NCBI GenBank assembly: GCA_910585875.1
Contig: CAJUIK010000035.1
Coordinates: 1-18,389 of the forward strand
Direction of reading: 5' to 3'
Length of the DNA stretch: 18,389 nucleotides
From: an uncultured Eubacteriales bacterium
GTDB taxonomy: Bacteria > Bacillota > Clostridia > Oscillospirales > Butyricicoccaceae
This document shows positions 5,326-12,743 of this stretch, one piece after another (position 1 is the first letter of the stretch; the number at the start of each line of letters is the position of its first letter). Below the pieces are notes generated by a model. It was not told where the DNA came from. It was given only the letters and a program-made list of their open reading frames with translations, and ran no database searches. The position numbers and the translations under genes were made by a program.

Positions 5326-7626
5326 ATGGCCAAATCGAGAAAAGCCAACGGCATGATGCGCCGCCGCACCCTATTTGCAGCGGCTGTGTTGGGCGCGGGC
5401 GCGTTTTTGATTGTCGCAGGGCGCCTATTCCAGCTTCAGGTGTTGAATTATGAATTCTACCAGGAAAAAGCCGTGGCCCAGCAGACCCGGGATAAAATCA
5501 TCGAGCCATTGCGGGGCGCTATCTACGACTGCAATATGAAGCCGCTGGCCATCAGCGCTTCGGTGGAAATGGTGACGCTGGAACCCCGAAAAATTAAGGA
5601 CGAGGAGCAGCGCCAGGCCATCGCCCAGAACCTGGCGGAGATTTTGGGGCTGGAATACGACGACGTCTACGCCAAAGCCGCCAAAGAAGACTCCGCCTAT
5701 GAGGTGATCGCCCGGCGGGTGGAAAAAGAAGAGGCCGACCAGGTGCGGCAGTTCAAAGAGAGCTACAACGACAAAGTCAAAGAATACAACAAAAACCTCA
5801 AGGAAGGGCAGGAAAAAAAGCCGGAAATCACCGGCAGCATCTATCTGGCGCCGGACGCCAAGCGGTATTATCCCTTCGGCAATTTTGCCGCCCAGGTGTT
5901 GGGGTTCGTGGGGTCGGATAACCAGGGCTTGGCCGGCATCGAGGCCAAGTACGATAAATATCTGGCCGGCGTGCCCGGCCGGGCTATCCGCGCGGCCAAC
6001 GCCCAGGGCGAGGAAATGCCCTTCGACTACGAAATGTATTACGAGGCCCAGGACGGCAACGACGTGGTGCTGACGATCGACGAGGTGATTCAGCATTATC
6101 TGGAAAAAAATCTGGAAATTGCGGCCTATGACAATCTGACGGCCAATCGAGTCACCGGAATTGTGATGGAGGTGGATACTGGCGCCATCCTGGGTATGGC
6201 CACTAAAGGGGATTTCGACCCCAATCAGCCCTTTGTCATCTCGGACGAAGCCCAGGCCGCGGAGCTGGCCGCCATTACCGACGAAGAGGAATACAAAAAG
6301 CGGCGCAACGAAATTTTGCAGGCCCAGTGGCAGAACAAGGCTGTGACTGATACATACGACCCGGGTTCCACTTTCAAAATCATCACAGCCTCCATGGCTC
6401 TGGAGGAAAAGGCCGTTTCGGTGAACAGCACCTTCTATTGCCCAGGTTATGCCATGGTAGAAGGTTGGCCCCTGCCCATCAAGTGTTGGCGCTATCCCCG
6501 GACGCACGAAACCCAGGATCTTTATCAGGCCATTCAGAACTCCTGCAACCCGGCCTTTATCTCTATCGGTCAGGCCGTAGGCGCCAAGAATTTTTTGAAA
6601 TATTACAAAGCTTTTGGGCTGGACGCCCCAACGGGAATCGACCTGCCGGGCGAAGGAACTAGTATTTTTCATTCGGAAAGCCAATTCCTTTCCAATAAGG
6701 TGGATTTGGCCACCGCCAGCTTCGGCCAGAATTTTCAGATTTCCCCGATTCAGCTGATTACAGCAGTGTCCGCCGTGGCCAACGGCGGCAACCTGATGAA
6801 ACCCTATGTGGTCAAAGAGATTCTGGATTCCAAGGGCGCCATCGTCCAGCGGACGGAGCCCACGGTGGTGCGGCAGGTGATCTCTCAAGACACCTCCGAT
6901 TTGATGTGCGATATTCTGGAAACAGTGGTCAGCAAAGGCACCGGTAAAAACGCCTATGTGGCCGGCTATCGCATCGCCGGCAAAACCGGCACTTCGGAGA
7001 AAAAGGCCAAACAGGCCGCCACTGGCCGGGACGATCTGCGGGTCGCCTCCTTTATCGCGTTTGCTCCGGCGGACGATCCCAAAATCGCCGTGCTGGTGAT
7101 TCTGGACGAACCGGGGGTGCAGCAGAAAACCGGCGGCATCACGGCGGGGCCGGTGGTCCGCCGCATTATGGCGGATATCCTTCCCTATCTGGGCGTGGAA
7201 CCCACATACACTTCGGAGGAGCTGGCGCGGAAGGATATCGCGGCGCCGGACGTGGTGGGCATGACTCAGATTGAGGCGGAAAGCCGGCTGAGCAAAAGCG
7301 GACTCAGCTTCCGAACAGTGGGCGATGGGGATATCGTGACGGATCAAGCGCCGGTAGGCGGCGTTTCAATCCCCTCCACAGCCCAGGTGGTGCTGTATAT
7401 GGGCGGTTCCCGCCCCACAGAGCCTATCGACGTGCCCGACGTGACGGGTCTGTCCGTCTCAGCGGCTAAAGCGCGGTTGGAGCGGGCTGGATTCTATATG
7501 AAAACCTATGGCGCAGACGGCAGCGGCGGCAATATCGTGGCTACCAAGCAGAGCGTCACAGGCCAGGCCGTCATGGGGACGGTGATCACAGTAGAATTTA
7601 CCGATATGGACCAAAGAGCTGAATAG
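5326..7626 (+). CDS. spoVD: Class B penicillin-binding protein with two PASTA domains (SpoVD/FtsI type)
   Basis: A membrane-anchored D,D-transpeptidase that crosslinks peptidoglycan at the division or spore septum, working with the SEDS protein encoded downstream. Order of parts in 766 residues: short basic cytoplasmic tail, membrane helix (about 15-36), PBP dimerisation domain with a charged helical insertion (about 145-170), transpeptidase domain, then two PASTA repeats (about 638-695 and 700-764). The catalytic motifs are intact: STFK with nucleophile S348, SCN at 406-408, KTGT at 553-556. SCNP is the form seen in SpoVD, while vegetative PBP2B of Bacillus has SSN. Against this, B. subtilis SpoVD has one PASTA repeat and PBP2B two. 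Hence spoVD versus ftsI/pbpB cannot be settled. AGGTGAGG precedes the ATG; a sigma-E-like promoter lies upstream. Confidence 0.93.
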   Translation: MAKSRKANGMMRRRTLFAAAVLGAGAFLIVAGRLFQLQVLNYEFYQEKAVAQQTRDKIIEPLRGAIYDCNMKPLAISASVEMVTLEPRKIKDEEQRQAIAQNLAEILGLEYDDVYAKAAKEDSAYEVIARRVEKEEADQVRQFKESYNDKVKEYNKNLKEGQEKKPEITGSIYLAPDAKRYYPFGNFAAQVLGFVGSDNQGLAGIEAKYDKYLAGVPGRAIRAANAQGEEMPFDYEMYYEAQDGNDVVLTIDEVIQHYLEKNLEIAAYDNLTANRVTGIVMEVDTGAILGMATKGDFDPNQPFVISDEAQAAELAAITDEEEYKKRRNEILQAQWQNKAVTDTYDPGSTFKIITASMALEEKAVSVNSTFYCPGYAMVEGWPLPIKCWRYPRTHETQDLYQAIQNSCNPAFISIGQAVGAKNFLKYYKAFGLDAPTGIDLPGEGTSIFHSESQFLSNKVDLATASFGQNFQISPIQLITAVSAVANGGNLMKPYVVKEILDSKGAIVQRTEPTVVRQVISQDTSDLMCDILETVVSKGTGKNAYVAGYRIAGKTGTSEKKAKQAATGRDDLRVASFIAFAPADDPKIAVLVILDEPGVQQKTGGITAGPVVRRIMADILPYLGVEPTYTSEELARKDIAAPDVVGMTQIEAESRLSKSGLSFRTVGDGDIVTDQAPVGGVSIPSTAQVVLYMGGSRPTEPIDVPDVTGLSVSAAKARLERAGFYMKTYGADGSGGNIVATKQSVTGQAVMGTVITVEFTDMDQRAE

Positions 7627-7675
7627 AAGGCAAAAAAGATAGAACTGAACGACAGAAAGACAGGAAGGTGGCACA

Positions 7676-9130
7676 ATGAAAATCATTGAATTACTCAGCA
7701 ACGTGAATGTCATCAAGTATGCCTGCGAACAGGATATGGAAGTTACAGGCGTCAGCTATGATTCCCGTAAAGTAGAGCCTGGAAACGCGTTTGTGGCGGT
7801 GGCCGGTTTCCGAACAGACGGCCATCGATATATTGCCCAGGCTGTGGAAAAGGGCGCCGCGCTGATCGTCTGCGAAACTCCGCCGGAAATCAGCGTCCCT
7901 TATGCGCTGGTGGGCGATTCCCGGCTGGCGCTGGCCAAAATCAGCGATAACTTTTTCCAGCATCCGGCCCGGGATATGAAGATCGTCGGCGTCACGGGCA
8001 CCAACGGCAAAACCACCGTGGCCACGCTGGTCAAATCCGTGCTGGAGCAGGCCACGGGCAAGCAGGTGGGCATGATGGGCACCAACGCCAATTTCATCGG
8101 CGCCCAGGAGCTGCCAACAGAGCGGACCACGCCGGAATCCTATGAAGTATTCCGCCTGCTGCGCCAGATGAAAGACGCCGGCTGCGAGTACGCCGTGATG
8201 GAGGTTTCCTCCCACGCCCTGGCGCTGGACCGGGTCTACGGCATCCAGTTCGAAACCGGCGTGTTCACCAATTTTTCTCGGGATCATTTGGATTTTCACG
8301 AGACGATGGAAAAATATCTGGAGGCCAAAAGCCTTCTGTTTTCCATGTGCCGTTATGGCGTCGTCAACCTGGACGACGGAGCGGCGGAAAAGCTCATGAA
8401 AGCCGGTTCCTGCCAGTTCCAAACCTACTCCGCCAAATCAGACGGGGCGGATCTGGTGGCCAAAAACATCAATTTGAAGGCCGACCGGGTGGAATTTGAA
8501 GCGGTGGTAGAGGGCTCTATCAGCCGCATCAGCCTGGGTATCCCGGGGATGTTTTCCGTTTACAACGCTTTGGCGGCCACGGCTTGCTGCCTGACGCTGG
8601 GCCTTTCGCTGGCCGATATTTCGGTGGCTATGCGCCATGCGCCGGGGGTCAAGGGTCGGGCGGAAGTGGTTCCTGTGCCCGCCGACTATACAGTCATCAT
8701 CGATTACGCCCATTCGCCGGACAGCGTCCAGAACATCCTGAAGGCTGTGCGGGGCTTTGCCAAGGGCCGGGTTATCGCCCTCTTTGGCTGCGGCGGAGAT
8801 CGGGACCGGACAAAGCGCCCCTTGATGGGCAAAGCCGCGGCAGAGCTGGCGGATTATTGCATTGTCACTTCGGATAACCCCCGTTCGGAGGATCCCCGGG
8901 CTATCATCGAGGAGATTCTGCCCGGCATGAAGGGGGCCAAGGCTTCGGCCGCAGTAATCGACGACAGGCGGGCCGCCATCGTCCACGCCCTGGACAACGC
9001 CAAGGCTGGGGACGTTGTGGTGCTGATGGGCAAGGGGCACGAGACATACCAGGAGATCGACGGCGTCAAGCGCCATCTGGACGAGAGGGAAGAAATAGCC
9101 AATTATTTTGCCGGGAAAGAAAAAGAATAA
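7676..9130 (+). CDS. murE: UDP-MurNAc-L-Ala-D-Glu:meso-diaminopimelate ligase
   Basis: MurE adds the third residue of the peptidoglycan stem peptide in the cytoplasm, using ATP. The 484-residue protein has the usual three domains: N-terminal UDP-MurNAc binding (1-105, with SYDSRKVEPGNAF), ATPase centre starting at the P-loop GTNGKTT (108-114), and C-terminal ligase domain. The segment TTPES and the lysine-bearing central motifs are present. DNPR at 400-403 followed by SEDPR, and GKGHETYQ near the end, are the signature of meso-diaminopimelate rather than L-lysine enzymes, so the wall is predicted to be of the A1-gamma type. GGAAGG lies just upstream of the ATG. It follows the PBP gene after 49 nt. 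murF, the usual next gene, is absent. Confidence 0.96.
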   Translation: MKIIELLSNVNVIKYACEQDMEVTGVSYDSRKVEPGNAFVAVAGFRTDGHRYIAQAVEKGAALIVCETPPEISVPYALVGDSRLALAKISDNFFQHPARDMKIVGVTGTNGKTTVATLVKSVLEQATGKQVGMMGTNANFIGAQELPTERTTPESYEVFRLLRQMKDAGCEYAVMEVSSHALALDRVYGIQFETGVFTNFSRDHLDFHETMEKYLEAKSLLFSMCRYGVVNLDDGAAEKLMKAGSCQFQTYSAKSDGADLVAKNINLKADRVEFEAVVEGSISRISLGIPGMFSVYNALAATACCLTLGLSLADISVAMRHAPGVKGRAEVVPVPADYTVIIDYAHSPDSVQNILKAVRGFAKGRVIALFGCGGDRDRTKRPLMGKAAAELADYCIVTSDNPRSEDPRAIIEEILPGMKGAKASAAVIDDRRAAIVHALDNAKAGDVVVLMGKGHETYQEIDGVKRHLDEREEIANYFAGKEKE

Positions 9131-9163
9131 AAAAGAAACCATAAAACCAAGGAAACAGAACAC

Positions 9164-9223
9164 GGGGACGCACCCAGCGCGCTGCGCCTTTTGGCGCGGC
9201 GCGCCTCCCCATGCTTGCGGGGG
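9164..9223. repeat. Strong GC-rich hairpin element between murE and mraY
   Basis: Bases 9177-9188 pair with 9193-9204 over 12 bp (11 Watson-Crick and one T-G) around a TTTT loop. An outer GGGG (9164-9167) can pair with CCCC (9207-9210), or CCCC can pair instead with the G run at 9219-9223, giving two exclusive folds. No T run follows, so it is not a simple terminator. It looks like a REP-type palindromic element or an mRNA processing/stability structure. It stands at the place where murF is usually found. Confidence 0.65.
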
Positions 9224-9258
9224 CGGCTCCGGCAAATCTGTCAGACAGGGGAAATATC

Positions 9259-10269
9259 ATGAATACAGTGGCAATAACGGCGCTGTGCGCCTGGGCGACG
9301 GCCTTCCTGGTCGCCGCGGTTTTGGGGGCGCCGGTCATACGGCTGTTGAAAAAATTGAAGTTCGGCCAAAAAATATTGGAAGACGGGCCTACTTGGCATA
9401 TGAAAAAACAGCATACCCCCACCATGGGCGGCGTGATTTTCATTCTGGCGTTGCTGGCCGCCCTGTGCTCCTGTTTTCCCGCCATTATGGCGGCGGGGGA
9501 TTTTAAGCCGGCCATGATTTTCGCCTTTTCCGCCGTGTTCGGCCTGATCGGTCTCATCGACGATTATGCCAAAATCAGGAAGAAACAAAATCAGGGTCTG
9601 ACGGCGCTGCAAAAGCTGCTGCTGCAAATCGCCGCCGCCGCCCTGTTTGTCACAGCCTTGCGCTCCCTAGGATATCTGACGGGCCAAGTCTACGTCCCCT
9701 TCTGGGACCGGACGTTGGCGCTGCCCTGGAGCCTTTATCTGCCCTGCGCCATTTTCGTCATCGTGGGCGCTGTCAACGCCGTCAACCTGACTGACGGCAT
9801 TGACGGTCTGGCCGCTTCCGTGACGGCCATTGCAGCCGTCTTTTTCACCGGCGTCTTTTTACTGCTGACCGACGTTTCCGCCGTCTTTTCCGCCGGCCTG
9901 CTGGGCGGCCTGCTGGGGTTTCTGCTCTACAATAAATACCCTGCCCGGGTCTTTATGGGCGACACAGGCTCCCTGTTCCTGGGGGGTGCGGTCTGCGGCA
10001 TGGCCTTTGCCTGCGATATGCCGCTGATTTTGGTTCCGGTGGGGATTATTTATATTGCGGAAACCCTGGCGGATATCCTGCAAGTGGGGTACTTTAAGCT
10101 GACTCGCCATATGTTTGGAACAGGAAGACGCTTATTCCTGATGGCGCCACTGCACCATCACTTTGAAAAAAAAGGCTGGAGCGAAAAGAAGATTGTGTTT
10201 GTGTTTTCCGCCGTCACCGCGGCGATGTGTGTTCTTTCCTATCTTGGCGTTCGGGGACATCTGGTTTAA
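9259..10269 (+). CDS. mraY: Phospho-MurNAc-pentapeptide transferase (lipid I synthase)
   Basis: MraY is a polytopic membrane enzyme that moves phospho-MurNAc-pentapeptide from UDP to undecaprenyl phosphate, forming lipid I. The chosen ATG at 9259 follows AGGGGA at 6 nt and gives 336 residues. An upstream in-frame ATG at 9211 lies inside a hairpin element and lacks a ribosome binding site. Active-site signatures are all present: DDY at 101-103 followed by AKIRKKQ, the NxxNxxDGxDGL motif with D179 and D182, and the HHHFE motif at 299-303 (MAPLHHHFEKKGWSE). PTMGG near the N-terminus is also typical. About ten hydrophobic segments are visible. It precedes the ftsW-type gene directly, without the intervening murD seen in many Clostridia. 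Confidence 0.96.
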   Translation: MNTVAITALCAWATAFLVAAVLGAPVIRLLKKLKFGQKILEDGPTWHMKKQHTPTMGGVIFILALLAALCSCFPAIMAAGDFKPAMIFAFSAVFGLIGLIDDYAKIRKKQNQGLTALQKLLLQIAAAALFVTALRSLGYLTGQVYVPFWDRTLALPWSLYLPCAIFVIVGAVNAVNLTDGIDGLAASVTAIAAVFFTGVFLLLTDVSAVFSAGLLGGLLGFLLYNKYPARVFMGDTGSLFLGGAVCGMAFACDMPLILVPVGIIYIAETLADILQVGYFKLTRHMFGTGRRLFLMAPLHHHFEKKGWSEKKIVFVFSAVTAAMCVLSYLGVRGHLV

Positions 10270-10303
10270 CCGGGGCGGACCCGGCCGCCGCCGGCAGATT
10301 TTT

Positions 10304-10320
10304 GGAGGTGCGTTCCCATT
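10304..10320 (+). promoter_or_regulatory. Shine-Dalgarno placed for an in-frame ATT start of ftsW
   Basis: GGAGGTG (10304-10310) is the best ribosome binding site near the gene, and ATT at 10318-10320 stands 7 nt after it in frame with the FtsW/SpoVE reading frame. The first GTG in frame (10336) is 25 nt from GGAGGTG and has no Shine-Dalgarno of its own. AUU is a rare but real start codon (infC). The translated extension would be six residues, MQKTAS. Confidence 0.55.
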
Positions 10321-10335
10321 CAAAAGACAGCCAGC

Positions 10336-11487
10336 GTGGAGCTGGGCCGGAAGCCCCGCCCCAGCAAGAAAAAAACCACGGGTATGGACCTGCCCTTTTT
10401 CATCCTGATCCTGCTGCTGCTGGGCATTGGGTTGATTATGCTATTTTCCGCCAGCTATGTCCAGGCCATCAACGACGTCAAGCTTACTAAGGGCGACGGC
10501 GCTTATTTCTTCAAGCGCCAAGGGGTTTTCGCTGCGGCGGGGGTGGTCGCTATGCTGGCGGCCTCCCGGTTTGATTACCGCAAGTTCCATTATTTCGCTC
10601 TGCCGCTGCTGGTCGTATCCATCGTGCTGCTGATCGCCGTGCTGATTCCCGGCGTGGGCGTCACCCGCAACGAGGCCACCCGCTGGCTCAATTTGGGCGT
10701 GGAATTCCAGCCCTCGGAGGTGGCCAAGTTCGCGGAAATTCTGTGCTTCGCCAGCATGATCACCCTGTTCGGCCCCAAGAAAATGCGGACCTTTCGCTAT
10801 GGCATTCTGCCCTTTATCGGCATTATCGCCGTGCTGGCGGGCCTGCTGGCCCCGGAGCCTCACCTTTCCGCCATTGTGATTGTGGGCGCCACCGGTCTGA
10901 TTATGGTCTTTCTGGGGGGCGCCAACCTGGCTTGGCTGGTGGGCATGGGGGTCTGCGGCGTGGGAGGCGTGGTGGGCCTGATCTTCCTGCTGCCCCACGC
11001 CATGGCCCGAGTCAAGGTGTGGCTGGACCCATTCAGCGATTTTCGGGGAAACGGCTGGCAGGGCGCTCAATCGCTGATGTCCGTGGGTTCCGGCGGCCTC
11101 TGGGGCCTGGGGCTGGGCCAGGGAAGGCAGAAGCACCTGTTTCTGCCCGAGCCGGAAAACGATTTTATCTTCGCCGTCATCTGCGAAGAGCTGGGCATGG
11201 TAGGCGCCGTGTTGGTGATAGCGGTGTTCGCCGCTCTGATTCTGCGGGGGTATCAAATCGCCCTGCGGGCGCCGGACCGGTTTGGCACGCTGTTGGCCGC
11301 CGGCATCACCACTCAGTTGGCCGTGCAGACGATTTTCAATATGTGCGTCGTCACCGGTCTGGTTCCCGTCACAGGCGCTGCACTGCCCTTTTTCAGCTAT
11401 GGAGGCACATCGCTGCTGATGCTGATGGGGGAGGCGGGCATTGTGTTGGGGGTATCCCGGCGGATCCCCGCCCCGGAACAGGGGTAA
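10336..11487 (+). CDS. ftsW: SEDS-family peptidoglycan glycosyltransferase FtsW/SpoVE
   Basis: SEDS proteins polymerise lipid II glycan strands and work as a pair with a class B PBP, here probably the product of the PBP gene upstream in the same cluster. From the GTG the protein has 383 residues with about ten membrane helices. Family motifs are clear: GLIMLFSASY, a Thr-Arg-Trp-Leu block ending FQPSEVAK, GLGLGQGRQKHLFLPEPENDFIFA (with the key Asp in ENDF) and FFSYGGTSLL near the end. The N-terminus is Lys/Arg-rich. Start choice is uncertain: the GTG given here is the first conventional start in frame, but the good ribosome binding site points to ATT at 10318. Whether it serves division (FtsW) or sporulation (SpoVE) cannot be decided from sequence. 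Confidence 0.93.
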   Translation: MELGRKPRPSKKKTTGMDLPFFILILLLLGIGLIMLFSASYVQAINDVKLTKGDGAYFFKRQGVFAAAGVVAMLAASRFDYRKFHYFALPLLVVSIVLLIAVLIPGVGVTRNEATRWLNLGVEFQPSEVAKFAEILCFASMITLFGPKKMRTFRYGILPFIGIIAVLAGLLAPEPHLSAIVIVGATGLIMVFLGGANLAWLVGMGVCGVGGVVGLIFLLPHAMARVKVWLDPFSDFRGNGWQGAQSLMSVGSGGLWGLGLGQGRQKHLFLPEPENDFIFAVICEELGMVGAVLVIAVFAALILRGYQIALRAPDRFGTLLAAGITTQLAVQTIFNMCVVTGLVPVTGAALPFFSYGGTSLLMLMGEAGIVLGVSRRIPAPEQG

Positions 11488-11533
11488 GGGCCGGAGCAAG
11501 GCTTGATATCACAGAAATGGAGTTGGCAAAGCC

Positions 11534-12658
11534 ATGAAAATCCTCTTTACAGGCGGCGGCACGGCGGGGCACGTCAACCCGGCCCTGGCCGTGGCCGGCT
11601 ATATCAAATCGGTCCGGCCCGAGGCGGATATCCGCTTCGCCGGCGCCCAGGGCGCCATCGAAGAGCGCTTGGTCAAGCGGGCGGGCTATCCGCTGTATAC
11701 CTTTCCTTTGGCCGGCCTTTCCCGAAAGCTGAGCCTCCAGGGCCTGCGCAAGAACGCAGAGGCCCTGGCCAAGGCGGCCAAGGCCCGGAAGCTGGCGGAG
11801 CAAGCTCTGAAGGAATTTCAGCCCGATCTGGTGATGGGCGCCGGCGGATACGCCAGCTACCCAGCAGTGGCGGCGGCGGTGAAGCTGGGGATTCCCAGCG
11901 CTATGCTGGAGGTCAACGCCACCCCGGGCCTGGTGGTCAAGCAGATGAGCCGCAAGGTGGACTGTGTGTTCGCCAGCTTCGCCGAAACTGAGCCCTATCT
12001 GAAAGGGGCAAAAAAGGTGGTCGTCACCGGCAGCCCGGTGCGGCAAGAGATCATAACCGCCCGGCCGGAGGGGATGAAGCAGCGGCTTTTTGGCCCGGAG
12101 GCCGGGCCTATGGCGCTGTCCTTTTGGGGCAGCGTGGGCGCTTACTACATGAACCAGAAGATGAGCCGCTGTATCCAGATATGCGCCGAGCAACAGAAAT
12201 TCTGCATGGTCCATGGCGCCGGCGCCAGCAACTATCAGTGGATGCCGGAATATATCGAGAAAATGGGCGCAGACCTTTCCAAGGCCCGGAATATCGATTT
12301 GCGGGAATATATCTTCGATATGGACAAGGTGTTGTGCGAGGCGGATCTGGTGGTGTGCCGGGCCGGGGCTTCCACTTTGGCGGAGATCTGCGCCGCTGGA
12401 AAGCCTTCGCTGATCGTGCCCTCCCCTTATGTGGCGGACAACCACCAGGAGAAAAACGCCCGGCTGCTGGAGCGCCGCGGCGCCGCCCAGGTGATGCTGG
12501 AGAGCGAAGCCGACGGCCCCAAGCTCTACCAGGCCATTGAAACCCTGCTGGCCGACCCCAGCCGGTTGGCTCAGATGGGCCAAAAGGCCAAAGAGCTGGC
12601 CAAAACAGACGCCTCCGCCCGGATTTACCGAGAGATCTGCCAGTTGACCGGCCAGTAG
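11534..12658 (+). CDS. murG: UDP-GlcNAc:lipid I GlcNAc transferase (lipid II synthase)
   Basis: MurG is a peripheral GT-B glycosyltransferase that turns lipid I into lipid II at the inner face of the membrane. The 374-residue protein shows the first glycine loop GGGTAGHVNPALA (near residue 7), MGAGGYASYP, and the UDP-GlcNAc-binding block CRAGASTLAEICAAGKPSLIVPSP followed by ADNHQEKNA. Two signatures diverge: the usual HEQN is LEVN (125-128), and the second glycine loop GGSxGA reads WGSVGA (198-203). The overall fold signatures and the position between ftsW and murA keep the call firm, but the protein seems to belong to a divergent MurG subgroup. GGAG lies 11 nt upstream of the ATG. It starts 46 nt after ftsW. 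Confidence 0.94.
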   Translation: MKILFTGGGTAGHVNPALAVAGYIKSVRPEADIRFAGAQGAIEERLVKRAGYPLYTFPLAGLSRKLSLQGLRKNAEALAKAAKARKLAEQALKEFQPDLVMGAGGYASYPAVAAAVKLGIPSAMLEVNATPGLVVKQMSRKVDCVFASFAETEPYLKGAKKVVVTGSPVRQEIITARPEGMKQRLFGPEAGPMALSFWGSVGAYYMNQKMSRCIQICAEQQKFCMVHGAGASNYQWMPEYIEKMGADLSKARNIDLREYIFDMDKVLCEADLVVCRAGASTLAEICAAGKPSLIVPSPYVADNHQEKNARLLERRGAAQVMLESEADGPKLYQAIETLLADPSRLAQMGQKAKELAKTDASARIYREICQLTGQ

Positions 12659-12702
12659 CTGAACAAGGCCAAAGCAGGCGGCATAGTATGGGGTAAATCA
12701 AG

Positions 12703-12723
12703 GGCCCGCCTCGGCGGCGGGCC
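12703..12723 (+). other. Hairpin between murG and murA
   Basis: GGCCCGCC (12703-12710) pairs perfectly with GGCGGGCC (12716-12723) around TCGGC. The murA ribosome binding site follows within about 8 nt and there is no T run. It may affect mRNA stability or separate translation of the two genes; it does not look like a terminator. Confidence 0.5.
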
Positions 12724-12743
12724 GCCCACAGGAGGAGGATACT

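Noticed and set aside
5425..7347. 640-codon open frame on the - strand opposite the PBP gene
   Set aside because: It is a shadow of GC-rich codon use in the sense gene; its translation is His/Gly/Phe-rich without any domain, and the sense frame has intact catalytic motifs.
9211..9258. Earlier ATG for mraY
   Set aside because: It falls in the hairpin element without a ribosome binding site and adds residues not found in the family.
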